Below, piece by piece: positions 46,701 to 55,200 of a stretch of DNA of 64,000 nucleotides. The stretch covers positions 2,356,001 through 2,420,000 of the forward strand of contig NC_088307.1 of the NCBI RefSeq assembly GCF_032854445.1. The letters are read 5' to 3'. The translations under genes were made by a program, and so were the position numbers. Position 1 is the first letter of the stretch, and every line of letters starts with the position of its first letter. Under the pieces are notes generated by a model. It saw nothing but the letters and a program-made list of their open reading frames with translations, did no database searches and was not told the origin of the DNA. This DNA comes from Liolophura sinensis. Lineage: Eukaryota > Mollusca > Polyplacophora > Chitonida > Chitonidae.

Positions 46701-48098
46701 GCCTCAGGTTAAACAGCAGACCAGGGCCTCAGGGAGGAACAGTTTATCCTCATAACCTTATTCTTAACACAGCGGAATTTGTCAAGCAAAACTAAACCTT
46801 AACTAATATCGCTCTTGAAATAAAATATTCATCCCAAAACTGCTATTACATAGTGTTCTGGTAGATTACATGCAAGGTCCATTTAAATTCTTGATTCATG
46901 AAGCTTGTTGGTCGAGAGAATGAACATGTTAAGAAAACCAAGAAAATATTCAGATCAGACAACATAAAAAAGTGGATTTTCAGTTCTATTTTCATTCCAT
47001 TTATGGATTTTATTTAGTGTCGGATCCTCCGTAAAACACAAAATAAATGTGGTGTTGAGTAAGTATCATACAAAACAGGATGGAAGGTGATCACTGACCT
47101 TGACCCCATCAGACAAGGCTCTGATGACCTCATTTGCATTATCCTTGTTCAGGGCCTTGTCTCCATGGAGAAGGATATCATCTGACCAGCGGATGAAGCG
47201 GGCAAGGCTCTGGTACACTTGGTTGTGTCGTGAGATCAGTGTCGAGCTGCCAGAACACACAAGCATTGTCATACAGTTTTCATGGTTAACGTTCATTTAG
47301 TTAGTGATTGTATTTGCACTAAAAATTTGTGCCTAAACAGTGCAGTTATGGAAACACAGGCAAATATATGCAAGTTTTTATAAAAGCAATTTGACTTCCC
47401 AAGTTGGCTCAAACAGTAAGGTTTTTACACTATAACTATAGATCTGTTAACATTTATTTTATTTAGTCACAATGTCAAGAAGCAGTTTACACAATTAAAC
47501 AGCTCAATGGTACAAAAACGTTGCTAGTGGTACAAAACCTGCCAGTGGTACAAACTATTGCCAGAAATATAACACCACTGTTGCCAGTGGTACAAAACCA
47601 TTGCCAAAGATACAATGCTGGTTAAAAGGATACAGAATTGACGCTGACAGTAAAGATAGGACTTTCTGAGCTAAACAATGCAGTATTGGTCACGTCTGAA
47701 TAAATATACAATACCTAAAATCTGGCTTTATAATAATAGGCTGGACATAACCTGGACATGCCTATCTCTCACACCAGTCGATCAGAATCTATTCTGTATC
47801 CCTTTAGGCTAATAATTTTCAGGTTAAAATTTTAGGTCTAAATTACACGCATTACATTTTGCATAAAACTGACAACTTCCCACTGAACTGGAACAGTAGC
47901 TCAGTGCGGTTGTACCTGTCCTTACCTTTCCTGATTCATGAAGTAGTTACTTAGCAGGGTGAAGACTTCCATGACGGTGTCGAGGACGATGGTGGCTGAA
48001 CCGGGGAGAATCTGTAACTTCTCCTTGTCCACCACCTCTTTTATGTAACCCAGGGAGCGGTGAACATTAGCAACCTCATCTTTGAGTTTGTCGATGTC
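27639..48098 (-). CDS. RAPGEF1: RAPGEF1 (C3G) orthologue, 18 coding exons, 5' end outside window
   Basis: C3G is a guanine-nucleotide exchange factor that activates Rap1/R-Ras GTPases after recruitment to membranes by Crk adaptors. Eighteen exons on the minus strand join with consistent phases at all 17 junctions, giving 1,047 residues to the stop. In order: an N-terminal helical region (IKEVVDKEKLQILPGSA, VYQSLARFIRWSDD); a Ser/Pro-rich region with Crk-SH3-type motifs (PPPLPQKRR, PPPLPPKKRH, PPKPPLPSGR, PPALPSKQR); the REM/RasGEF-N domain (GGTVDALIVHAT, YQEAFLTTYRTFISP); and the CDC25 catalytic domain (PPDLLQFKSHDLAEQMTL, LFTEHFNKMSYW, NFNSYLAILSALDSAP, PPCIPYIGLILQDLTFI, FAKRWQQFNIL). The vertebrate protein is about 1,080 residues, so only a short N-terminus is missing. 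Introns are rich in tandem repeats. Confidence 0.95.
28238..28415 (-). mobile_element. Old SINE copy in the last RAPGEF1 intron
   Basis: Reverse orientation: 'tttacgctgtactcaacaaa', 'atttcacttatacaatgact', 'gggaaacccacaaccatctg', 'caggttgctgccaaac'. Many differences from the other copies suggest age. Confidence 0.7.
28476..28607 (-). CDS. RAPGEF1: RAPGEF1 penultimate coding exon
   Basis: 132 bp. The Ile codon split with the upstream exon is followed by GLILQDLTFINIGNPDYLAD and later FAKRWQQFNILDNMRRFKK, the C-terminal part of the CDC25 domain. The acceptor 'ctgttttgtttattccag' and first exon bases are tandemly duplicated upstream (see the 46-bp repeat). Confidence 0.94.
28584..28762 (-). repeat. 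46-bp tandem duplication of a RAPGEF1 3' splice site
   Basis: Four units spaced exactly 46 bp ('gtcagatct' starts at 28584, 28630, 28676, 28722). The first is the genuine exon start with its acceptor. The other three keep a polypyrimidine tract, an AG and exon-like bases on the minus strand, for example 'tttgtttattgcag' followed by AGGTTTTGTCTTGCAAGATC. Confidence 0.92.
29040..31420 (-). repeat. 68-bp minisatellite, about 35 copies, in a RAPGEF1 intron
   Basis: On the minus strand the monomer reads TGTTCCACCCACATACATGT, ACAGGTATGTGTACAAGGCA, AACCAGGAACATGGTTTCTC, ATCTCTTG (68 bp). Copies differ by a few substitutions. No frame of the monomer contains a stop on the minus strand. Since 68 is not a multiple of three, any frame cycles through all three, so open frames up to 760 codons with a 68-residue period result. 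Each unit has CAG|GTATGT, a good 5' splice site in the gene's sense direction. I do not regard the open frames as a gene. Confidence 0.96.
31520..31617 (-). CDS. RAPGEF1: RAPGEF1 coding exon (CDC25 domain)
   Basis: 98 bp, encoding ALKEFCQLIDSSSSFRAYRQ and then ETEPPCIPY. It ends after two bases of the next codon at donor AT|GTGAGT. It is very close to vertebrate C3G (IDSSSSFRAYR, PPCIPY). Confidence 0.95.
31735..31845 (-). mobile_element. tRNA-like SINE head fragment
   Basis: On the minus strand, CAGTTGGTAGAGTGCTGAAC followed by a 'GTCAGATCCTGG' segment resembles the tRNA-derived head of the full SINE at 44836-45172 (AGTTGGTAGAGCGTCCGC). Only the head is recognisable. Confidence 0.5.
31995..32205. 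repeat. 15-bp tandem repeat, about 14 copies
   Basis: The unit is 'cagtgcaatgtatca' with variants 'aatatatca' and 'cagtaaaat'. It lies in the intron between the 31520-31617 and 32476-32577 exons. A multiple-of-three unit keeps frames open on both strands. Confidence 0.92.
32476..32577 (-). CDS. RAPGEF1: RAPGEF1 coding exon (CDC25 domain core)
   Basis: 34 codons in phase 0. HLRKISNFNSYLAILSALDS, then APVRRLEWQKQNME, contains the conserved NFNSYLAILSAL helix of Ras-family exchange factors. Donor GTAAGC, acceptor 'ggtctgcag'. Confidence 0.96.
32885..33735 (-). repeat. 27-bp minisatellite, about 31 copies, in a RAPGEF1 intron
   Basis: Plus-strand unit 'gagaacattcagggcaactt' plus 'tctgctg'. On the minus strand one frame gives a 288-codon Cys/Pro-rich repeat (AESCPECSP). 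Another frame (QQKVALNVL) is continuous with the reading frame of the exon at 33777-33855, read straight through its donor site. The array begins only about 45 bp after that donor. Confidence 0.95.
33777..33855 (-). CDS. RAPGEF1: RAPGEF1 coding exon (CDC25 domain)
   Basis: 79 bp, encoding CRTKILVQEEAKDREKYLMK, then FIKIMR. It matches the helix before the NFNSYLAILSAL motif in C3G. Donor GTAAGT; acceptor 'gttcttctgccag'. Confidence 0.95.
34238..34446. repeat. 24-bp tandem repeat, about 8.5 copies
   Basis: The unit is 'cttggtgaatcaactccaaa' plus 'ctca', alternating 'aactcc' and 'aattcc'. It lies in a RAPGEF1 intron. It is open in two frames on each strand because the unit is a multiple of three and lacks stops in those frames. 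Confidence 0.93.
34597..34691 (-). CDS. RAPGEF1: RAPGEF1 coding exon (CDC25 domain)
   Basis: 95 bp, encoding IPEVLLWAKEQSEELSPNLT, then LFTEHFNKMSYW. The IPEVLLWAKEQ and FTEHFN.MSYW blocks are hallmark C3G sequence. Donor GTAAGT. Confidence 0.96.
34845..35110. repeat. 69-bp tandem repeat, nearly 4 copies
   Basis: The unit starts 'gagaacactgtctgtggacg', continues 'gcgatggaccgtgccaacga', and ends in a 'tgagcctcctcagttgggt' motif. It lies in a RAPGEF1 intron. The multiple-of-three unit explains the open frames on both strands. Confidence 0.9.
35371..35455 (-). CDS. RAPGEF1: RAPGEF1 coding exon (start of CDC25 domain)
   Basis: 85 bp, encoding PPDLLQFKSHDLAEQMTLMD, then ATLFQKIE. It matches the PPDLLQFKS...AEQLTL start of the catalytic domain. 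Donor GTCAGT; acceptor 'ctgtctccag'. Confidence 0.95.
35718..35906 (-). CDS. RAPGEF1: RAPGEF1 coding exon (REM to CDC25 linker)
   Basis: 189 bp, encoding STELDDSIIQRMMDLVFELL and CQGELMLARLLRRKIIEKCE, then a Lys-rich stretch. It corresponds to the VELTEEI..LMELVF region with GELSLARVLR in vertebrate C3G. Confidence 0.93.
35972..36145 (+). mobile_element. SINE copy in a RAPGEF1 intron
   Basis: 'cttgggaaggtctgtcagca', 'acctgcagatggtcgtgggc', 'gccctgcccagtttccaccc', 'gaaatattcttgagtatgtt', 'aaaacaccaatcaaataaat'. 5'-truncated; antisense to RAPGEF1. Confidence 0.83.
36526..36697 (-). CDS. RAPGEF1: RAPGEF1 coding exon (REM domain)
   Basis: 172 bp, encoding LMYQEAFLTTYRTFISPREL, then IDKLLYRFHKF ... 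LLVRIIDEL. The EAFLTTYRTF motif is the signature of RasGEF N-terminal (REM) domains. Acceptor 'cttgtgctttcag'; donor GTAAGT. Confidence 0.96.
37530..38105 (+). repeat. Dispersed repeat (about 0.5 kb), copy 2
   Basis: Similar to 15370-15870 over its length and in the same orientation, with many small differences. It lies in the 5-kb RAPGEF1 intron between the 36526-36697 and 41838-41913 exons. Confidence 0.75.
38690..38925 (+). mobile_element. Old, diverged SINE copy
   Basis: 'actagcaacctgcgaatggt', 'cgtgggttcccccttgggtc', 'tttcctcccaccttaatgct', and the tail 'aagtgagacattcttgacat'. A degraded tRNA-like head ('gtagtgggtagtaggctagc') is present upstream. Confidence 0.7.
39630..39850. repeat. 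105-bp direct duplication
   Basis: Two nearly identical 105-bp units start 'ttttaggc' at 39630 and 39735, with the start of a third at 39840. They differ at only a few bases, so the duplication is recent. Intronic in RAPGEF1. Confidence 0.9.
41838..41913 (-). CDS. RAPGEF1: RAPGEF1 coding exon (start of REM domain)
   Basis: 76 bp, encoding GEDGPDIRGGTVDALIVHAT, then TAGKN and one base of the next Asp codon. The RGGT.DALIVHAT block is typical of RasGEF N-domains. Donor GTAAGA. Confidence 0.95.
42293..42464 (-). CDS. RAPGEF1: RAPGEF1 coding exon (acidic linker)
   Basis: 172 bp, encoding GNDLKRSSAPANMDEPSAER, then ADSDFAELNPLDDVDVSDQM and a VRKKK end. Its phases fit both neighbours. The acceptor is 'actaatgttgtag'. 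Assigned by splice fit and position; sequence conservation here is weaker. Confidence 0.85.
42489..42612. repeat. 31-bp tandem repeat, about 4 copies
   Basis: The unit is 'gatgtaacaaaactgaatat' plus 'gttgggccagt' at 31-bp spacing (42517, 42548, and so on). It lies immediately upstream (gene sense) of the 42293-42464 exon. Confidence 0.85.
42783..42856 (-). CDS. RAPGEF1: RAPGEF1 small coding exon
   Basis: 74 bp, encoding YDFNIDLREKASSLIETPTS, then LTVD. The chosen acceptor (GCGTCTGGTCAG) makes the phase match both sides. The frame is also open upstream (HSSASGQ), but the stronger-looking TAG acceptors there would break the frame. Donor GTGAGT. Confidence 0.75.
43307..43554 (-). CDS. RAPGEF1: RAPGEF1 coding exon (proline-rich region end)
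   Basis: 248 bp, encoding HAYMQTIGSYTQPSALEYLP through SNTISVMSDLSSGSSDLFSL to SPPALPSKQR. KKRH.HAYMQ and PPALPSKQR parallel vertebrate C3G (AYMQLLEDYS, PPALPPKQR). The last is a Crk-SH3-type motif. Donor GTAAGC. Confidence 0.93.
43633..43746 (+). mobile_element. SINE tail fragment with (AAAT)n
   Basis: 'agcttcctctcaacaataat', 'gctggccgctgtcatacaag', 'tgaaatattctaagtatggt', 'gatcaaataaataaat' followed by a pure AAAT run to 43745. Intronic, about 80 bp upstream (gene sense) of the preceding exon. Confidence 0.78.
43873..44687 (-). CDS. RAPGEF1: RAPGEF1 large coding exon (Crk-binding proline motifs)
   Basis: 815 bp, 271 complete codons. It begins SLGRPSSGEVMQTSIAPPPL, contains PPPLPQKRR, then a long Ser/Thr/Pro-rich region. 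Next comes MPAIGERIPGMTQCVDQINQ and DKKRQFGRFPSTYDNLPDAF, and it ends RPPPLPPKKRH. PPPLPPKKR fits the PxLPxK motif bound by Crk SH3 domains. The YDNLP tyrosine is a plausible phosphosite (inference). Donor GTGAGT. Confidence 0.94.
44836..45172 (+). mobile_element. Full-length tRNA-derived SINE of a second family, 13-bp TSD
   Basis: The tRNA-like head is 'cagttggtagagcgtccgct' (A box) with a B-box-like 'atccaggatcaatcc'. The body includes 'gttgtaacttcctcgcttgg', and the conserved tail is 'gttgagaacgacgttaaacc' with a 'ccactcac' end. TCAATGAAACGGA lies on both sides (44823-44835 and 45173-45185), a perfect 13-bp duplication marking both ends. It is a different family from the CAGCATTATGGTGG SINE. 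It lies in a RAPGEF1 intron, antisense. Confidence 0.9.
45346..45576 (-). CDS. RAPGEF1: RAPGEF1 coding exon (Ser/Pro-rich region)
   Basis: 231 bp, encoding YSSKTCSLPDIPLTPREREI, then LAETSVDTGMYDNTDRLSHS, and ending PPPKPPLPSGR ... NLHIG. SLPDIPLTPRERE.L matches vertebrate C3G (TPDIPLSPRERDIL). PPKPPLPSGR is a proline-rich SH3-type motif. Donor GTAGGG. Confidence 0.92.
46313..46407 (-). CDS. RAPGEF1: RAPGEF1 coding exon
   Basis: 95 bp, encoding ELTQISIDKLELRKTSAPTS, then PGSNGSASLQE. After DGVK of the preceding exon this gives GVK-ELTQISIDK, parallel to the GVKELVRLTIEK of vertebrate C3G. Donor GTGAGT; acceptor 'catcttctttcag'. Confidence 0.9.
46685..46735. repeat. 25-bp direct repeat, 2 copies
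   Basis: 'agcagaccagggcctcaggt' plus 'taaac' occurs twice in tandem. Intronic. Confidence 0.8.
47099..47246 (-). CDS. RAPGEF1: RAPGEF1 coding exon (N-terminal helical region)
   Basis: 148 bp, encoding STLISRHNQVYQSLARFIRW, then SDDILLHGDKALNKDNANEV and IRALSDGVK. VYQSLA..IRWSD is strongly conserved in C3G N-termini. Donor GTCAGT; acceptor 'gtgttctggcag'. Confidence 0.95.
47515..47620. repeat. Short degenerate repeat (GCCAGTGGTACAAAAC type)
   Basis: Four or five imperfect copies of 'ttgccagtggtacaaaac' lie in the intron between the first two visible exons. Confidence 0.65.
47926..48098 (-). CDS. RAPGEF1: RAPGEF1 most 5' coding exon visible
   Basis: 173 bp in phase 0, encoding DIDKLKDEVANVHRSLGYIK, then EVVDKEKLQILPGSATIVLD and EVFTLLSNYFMNQE. 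It parallels the vertebrate C3G N-terminal region (KEVV.ALRYFK.IVDK, VLEMLPGSA). The acceptor is 'ggttgtttcag', so at least one more upstream exon with the start codon exists, not seen in this window. Confidence 0.92.
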
Positions 48099-49707
48099 CT
48101 GAAACAACCATACCGAACAAAATTTGGTGAGGATAGAAGAAATGATGCTTCAAAACATGAAACTGTGGGACAATTGGAAGACAGCTTGTTAAACTGATTA
48201 AACAATTTCTACCTATCATCTCACTGAAATCCATAGACAAATGGCACAAGACCTTGTTCAATGTAAATCTTTCCACAGGATCACAAAGCTTGGCTCTAGG
48301 ATCATGAAGGTGTCTTAGACTTAAGCCAGATCTAGTCTTTCTGCTATCATTCCAGAAGATTTAAATTTGAATTTAAATGCTTGTTTTCAAGATTCTCACA
48401 AAAGTCCAAGATAGCTCTTTGTACTACCATAAAAATTCACAATTTTAGTTCAGTAAACCGTTTTGAAGTCAACACTAAATCTGAGTCCAGTCTATGGCAG
48501 CTTCATGGTCTTTGGGCCTGACAGTTTATGTCTACTGTCCATGAAGAATTTGGCTGGATAACAGTCATATGACAGCTCTAGATGAACAGCTTTTCATTCA
48601 TCCAGATTCATACCAAACTTCTCGACCTAACTACATGTATGCAGGAAATCTCTCTTGTGTCTTGTGAAATTAACTTCTGTCCTGCCATGACACTTAAATA
48701 AACTGATCTGTAACCATGGCAATTGGCGAGAAGGACATTTCGCTCAAATATGATTAGAATATCAATGTTCTTGCTCTGCAATGACAACAGTGAGTACTGC
48801 CCACTTTCACAAAAAACTTTTGAAAATTATTTTTTGGGTAGCTTTCCATTACAGCACTTTTAAACCACAGACAATGTCATTTACAAAAGAACTAAAAGAA
48901 ATTCTTTGAAAGTGGCCCCTGGAGCTGTGGGGTAATAATAAGTATTATTTAAATTCCACATAAACAACATTATCATTATGAATTATAATGTGTTCTGGCA
49001 TCTACTTGGCATTTGAACTATTAAATATAGCTCTATATGCCGCAGACACAAGTGCAGGCTATGGTGGTATGGCATACTGTAGTACCAACTCAAATGTTCG
49101 GTGACTGACATTCTTTGAGTTGAAGCTGGCAAGTTTACTACATAAATAGTAAGGAAAATCAATGCACAAATGTACTCAGTACACACATGGGTGACAGATT
49201 ACTGTGGTATCTCTGACAGATCTGTATGTTCTGACACCCTCACTACACACCTCATCCTTTAGGGTCACAACAGAGTTCCCTCCCCTAATGAAAACCACAT
49301 GGTCAGAATGATCCCATCACTGTGAGCAGTTTGCACCACAGTAGTTCACTATACACATGTACCTAACAGGATCAGCTGAGACTAACAGCTAGAATGTCAG
49401 CAGATAAGCAAAACGGAATGAGTAATGACTTCCTAGCTCAGCACAAGTTCATCCTGTTCAATCTAGGCTCATCCGTTTCACGTGTCATTTCATACTTATC
49501 CATACTTAACCGTTAGATTTAATCACAAACCAGCGGGGACGGTCGTATGTACACATGTATAATAAAACTCGTTAAACTTGTGGATATTCGCCATGACCTT
49601 TACCTTTAATAACAAGCTGTTACTGCAATGTCCTTCTGAGGTTCTGGATTCAGTCTCAACAAGGGTCCTTCCTAAGCAACTATACAGGTTGTGATAATCT
49701 CTATTCT

Positions 49708-49955
49708 GTTTATTTGATTGGTGTTTTACGCCGTACTCAAGAATAAAGAATATTTTACTCATACAACAGCGGTGGGAGGAGGGAGGAAATGGTGTGGAGC
49801 CCAGGGAAACCCACCACCATCCGCAAGCTGCTGCAGACCTATGGCTGGCTATGAAGCCAGCATGAGCTCATAGCAGCTGCACTGGTGAGAAGCTCCTGGG
49901 CCATTGCACCATGCTGGCGTGCTAACCCCCTCAGCCACTGAGGCCCAATCTCTAC
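49708..49955 (-). mobile_element. Near full-length SINE, reverse orientation
   Basis: Begins with the tail 'ttgattggtgttttacgccg' and 'tactcaagaataaagaatat', then a diverged core ('ggaaacccaccaccatccgc'). It ends with a tRNA-like head whose minus-strand reading is GCCTCAGTGGCTGAGGGGGT, then TAGCACGCC. It matches the head of the copy at 12738. Confidence 0.83.
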
Positions 49956-51277
49956 TAATAGTTTTCCACACGTACCGTATGTGAGGACATGGTTTAAGGA
50001 GAGTATTTGACTGATTTCTTTTGTTGTGCCTTTTTTTTTTTAGAATCACAAAAAAAAAAATATATATACACACATACATATGCATGGTGGAATTTATTTA
50101 CCTGCTTGTTTTCTTGTCAAGTTACTCCCTGTTGTTCTCTTAGCTTTCATTTAAATAGTCTTTGGCTAATGTTAGTTTGTTGTAACCAAACAACGTTAAG
50201 CGAAGATTTTTGAGATTTGAGATACATGCAGGCCCTTCATACACATAAATACAGTGCATAAGCTACAAGTACCAACGCATCCAGCAAGCTTACATAATAA
50301 ATTGGTCTGTACTGTCTAAACCCTGAAGACCACAGTGATCAACTCAAATGTCAAACATTCCGGTTTTCTGCACCTATACATGTTCATTACTGTGATTAAT
50401 GAATGGCGTTAATTACTCATATTAGCAACCCGTTTCTCATCAGGGTGTATCACGCTAATTGATTCTTATTAATTAACCAATCCCGCATTGAAAAACATGC
50501 ACGTGTTTGTCTCTGTATTACTGTACTAGTCTAGCACGTCAAAGATACATGTACAATGCAGTATATGTATGTATACTCGGTTCTTCAGTGCAATTTATGT
50601 ACATTTTTGATTTGATTTTGAAGACAAAACTACACTGGTTGGATTGACAAATTTCAGGGCTTCACAAAAAGTATAATACTCCGTCTGGCAGATATATGTG
50701 GGCTGTAGCAAGCCTTCAGGTCTTCCAGACTAGTATTTTCATGCTATGTGACAGCCTCAGCCATACAACTCTAGCCAATTACTTTCAACATTGCATTTCT
50801 GGGAGTCCCGATGTGTTATCTTCACACCCAGAGAGAATTCAAGCTGAAGGAGCTTATCAGGGTAGGTTCTAATCAAAGCCACAATTCTTCATTCTGACAG
50901 ATGGCGTCTCCATTTCCTATCAGAGATAACAGAGTTATCTTCCCCTGTCTTCCCGCAGATGGAATCTGTGTCGGACTGTTTGATTGCTGCAGACTTGGAT
51001 ATCTTCCAGGATACCACAAGTATGACCAAACAAAACCAAACGTTTACTGTTTGTCCTAAAAAGAGGGATGAAAGCGGGGTGGGGTAATCTGTGACAAACT
51101 GATTGTTTTTGAACTGGCAAGAATTCTTTGCTTCATTCTTTTTTCTTGCTCCTACAATATGAAGTAGGCACACTGTTACAGTGTCTGTAACATGTTACAG
51201 GTTACCGTGTTGGTGATACTGGTGAAACAACTGTCAACACAAATCAAAGCACACGGCAAATTGCGGGCCATGTACAT

Positions 51278-51530
51278 GTTTAACCATATGTACACATATA
51301 CCATATGTACACATATAACCATATGTACACGTATAACCATATGTACAGGTATGAACCATATGTACACGTACAACCATATGTACAGGTATGAACCATATGT
51401 ACACGTACAACCATATGTACACGTACAACCATATGTACACGTATACCATATGTACACGTATACCATATGTACACATATAACCATATGTACACGTATACCA
51501 TATGTACAGGTATGAACCATATGTACACAT
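51278..51530. repeat. 17-24-bp tandem repeat around CATATGTACA
   Basis: Units 'accatatgtacacgtata' and 'accatatgtacaggtatga' alternate about 13 times. The unit is nearly self-complementary ('catatg', 'gtac'), so frames on both strands look alike (Y-M-Y-T-Y / V-H-M-V). Confidence 0.92.
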
Positions 51531-51534
51531 GTAT

Positions 51535-52062
51535 TTCCCTTAAGTTTTCACCTCCAGAATGAGTGTGGTGTGTGTCTTATTTCCCCAAACTTTTCACCTC
51601 CAGAACAAGTGTGGTATGTGGTATGTATCTTATTTCCCTAATGTTTTCACCTCCAGAATGAGTGTGGTATGTGGTATGTATCTTATTTCCCTAATGTTTT
51701 CACCTCCAGAATGAGTGTGGTATGTGGTATGTATCTTATTTCCTCAAAGTTTTCACCTCCAGAATGAGTGTGGTATGTATCTTATTTCCCTAAAGTCTTC
51801 ACCTCCAGAATGAGTGTGGTATGTATCTTATTTCCCCCAAAGTTGTCACCTCCAGAATGAGTGTGGTATGTATCTTATTTCCTCAAAGTTTTCACATCCA
51901 GAATGAGTGTGGTATGTATCTTATTTCCCCAAACTTTTCACCTCCAGAATGAGTGTAGTATGTATCTTATTTCCCAAAACTTTTCACCTCCAAAATGAGT
52001 GTGGTATGTATCTTATTTCCCCAAACTTTTCACCTCAAGAATGAGTGTGGTATGTATCTTTA
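51535..52062. repeat. About 45-60-bp tandem repeat, about 10 copies
   Basis: Units of 'cttatttccctaatgttttc', 'acctccagaatgagtgtggt', 'atgtat', some with an extra 'gtggtatgtg'. Each plus-strand unit has a pyrimidine tract and CAG, then 10 bases, then G|GTATGT. Confidence 0.9.
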
Positions 52063-52192
52063 AAGAAGGCAATTGATCTTAAGAAACTTCATGTAAGACT
52101 AAATAAACAGCCCTATGAATCATGTCAATCTCATATTTGATGGGTTTTAAAGAATTTATATCATGGTAAATGTACGTCCGTGCAAATGGCTA

Positions 52193-52292
52193 TAGCAGGA
52201 GAGATACAGCATAGCAGGAGAGATACAGCATAGCAGGAGAGATACAGCATAGCAGGAGAGATACAGCATAGCAGGAGAGATACAGCATAGCA
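52193..52292. repeat. 19-bp tandem repeat, 5 copies
   Basis: The unit 'agcaggagagatacagcat' is repeated without change, then the sequence diverges. Near-identical copies indicate recent expansion. Confidence 0.93.
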
Positions 52293-55200
52293 GGATTCCT
52301 AACCATGGCAACATCTACATCTGATGACAAACTGCATGTCACCGGTTGTGTCCTTTGATACCCCTCCTCCTCCTCCCTTCCACAAAAAAACACCACCAAA
52401 TAGGACCGTGTGACTTCCTAACCTGATGGGTTTCTCTGCCAGGAGTGTTTAGGTGTAAAGACATTTTAGGGTGGTGTCCATGTAAACACAGTTGTGGTAA
52501 TGTCAGCTCTAACCAGCACCTCTCAACACAGCCATACATCAACTGTAACACCTGGTCAGTGGTGGGGTGGGGCTGGGAGAGAGAAGGCTGAGTAAACTGA
52601 GCTCACCTGGATAGTAATGCTTTCTGGATACCAACTTAAGATGGTTGTGATACAAACATTTCTATCTGTTATTTCTTGAGGCATTTTCCCAAATGAATTA
52701 AACAAACAATAAAAAAGTAAAAGGTGCCTTGCATTACTTCCTTACTTTCTGTGTATACTGTCCATGTACCAGTAAGCAGAAACATTCACATAGAAAAGAC
52801 ACAAAGAATAACTTTACCACGTATATATTTCAAACAGACCAAATTAAGTTCTGACAAAACCTGTACACCAAACAAAAACACACACACACACAGTGGTACA
52901 TGTGAACAACATACCCACAGAGCATGTATGGCACAAACTGCCCCAAAAAGTAACAATGCCTCAAATATGATTTGAACTCTGACCCAGAAGGGTCATAAAA
53001 ACCCTTAAGTAGTGTTGACTCAGTGCCAAACATTCTGGGAGCTAACAGCATGGATGAGTACAGAAGTCAACCTTGTCAGAATGTTTAACATGCACACTGG
53101 CCACCAGATGCTGTTTGGGAGACATGGCCTGAGTTCAAGGGTTGACAGGAGAAGAGGGTGGGAATGTAAACAGGGTGATATGTCACAAAAAAACAGGAGG
53201 CAAAACAGGCACTGGGCCACAGAGGGCTAATCAGAGAGCATCTGTAAACATGTCCCTTACCCAGCCAAGCAGATGGTCAGCTCAGCTGTGGGAGTGAGGC
53301 ACTAAGGCTACACCTAACAGGGATTAAGGGGTAGATACCCTTGTACATATACACTGCACAGTGTACACAGAGATATACAGTTCCCTCATCCACTCATCCT
53401 TACTTATCTTTACTCTAACACTTCACAAAGTCCAATTTTCCATTGAGGCACATGTGCATGTGCAAGTTCCAACTGCAAATCATGACCTCCAATTTTGAAC
53501 ATTACTCTACATTATGGTGCTTTTTGTTTATGTTTGTGTAATATGTTTGCGCAACCCTATATACTCACCCACCATAAGAGCCCTACTCATTGAATGTTTT
53601 TATGTTTTCATTGAATCACATTCCATATATATCTTTTTTTAAAATTTCCAGTTTAATTTGTATTTAAATGCAAAATTTTATTTAAAAAGTCACAACATCC
53701 ATTCAACTCTTTTCACGGATGGACGTTTTTCAAAATTTCATTATAACTTACGTGCACCTACCAGAGAGGATATCCTGCTTGTTACAAGCTTGGAGTAAGT
53801 TTCAACAAAACACAAGATGAAATCGTAACATTGCATTTCCAAGACCTACAAGTGGATGTTAGTTCAGACGAAAAACTCTTGATTGTGATGTGAATCTTAC
53901 AAGTCAATGAGTACCTTATGTAGGTTAAGCGTGATGTTGCCTATATTTGTGGGGAGTGGATATTGGGTGGGGGATTCAACATATTGCCCACACACTGCTA
54001 CAGAAAACCTCTGCACAAGCCAATAAGTTTGTACATGTATATCCCTTGTAGCTCTCTGCATGCTGGTCAATGAGCTAGAGCCCAGACTGCCAGTACAATC
54101 AACATGATCAGATGACCATTGGTCAAGGGGTCAGATAACTGATCTGCATGGAAACTTAACCATACCAGATGTCCAGTACATAGCAATAACAGTTCACTAG
54201 GAGATAAACAAGCAGAGATAAAGCCCAGTGTTCCAGATGGTCTTGTCCTGTTCCAGATGGTCTGTTGGCACTGTAAAGGTCTGATCTGGACAACTGATAC
54301 ACTGGCTTATGATCATTGGTGGAGAGTAACTTGTACTGTGAACAACATGCCTGTAACTAGGACCCTTGTAAATGAGCCATCACTGAGTTATCTAGTGAGA
54401 AGCTTGTATATGGAGAACGTCAACCCTACTTGGTGTAGATCACACCATTTAAAATCTTGTTTTACACAAAAAATAAATCTTTTATGAAGGTGATAGGAGG
54501 GTATAAAAAGAAAACTTAAAAATCATGTTATATGTGAAATATCTGGATAATTATCTAAAACTTTTTTAGGCTTGATTAGAAAGCCTTGAAAAACAGGAAA
54601 TCATAAAAAAAAACATCAAAATAAAAAAATGTCTGGGTTTTCGGTTATATTTTCCCCCATTTTCGGACTTTTTACGGTCAGCTCACCTGTGAAACACCTG
54701 GTGTCGCCTAGGCAGACTGCAATGCCAAACCTATTAGTTATAGAAATCAAATACTTCTTGCGAATAAAAAACAAAATTTGTACAAGGAAAGAATCGTATT
54801 TACAAGAGCAACAAACCATCTTTAAACACCATAATGATTTTTAATAGCCTCTGCTAAGAATTGAGTTGTATTAAAGTTTATGTATCAAACTAATAAGTCA
54901 TTAACCATTATTAACAGGTTTACAACATAAAAATTTGATGATTTTTTAAGGGTCCATTGGCAGTTAATACGTTTGAAGGCTGCTGGTCACAGAGGACAAG
55001 CCAATCCAAAAAGAATAACGTCTGCATAAAACATTAATTATAACTGTTACAAAGTTGTTTAATCCACCATGACAACGTTGGCCATGTTCGCTATCAGTTG
55101 TCTTCACGATACCATTGGCAATGCTCTCCTTCATGTGTTACTTTTTTACCACCAGTAAATGTACATGTACTTCACTGTTTTGTATCTCTAGATTTCACTA

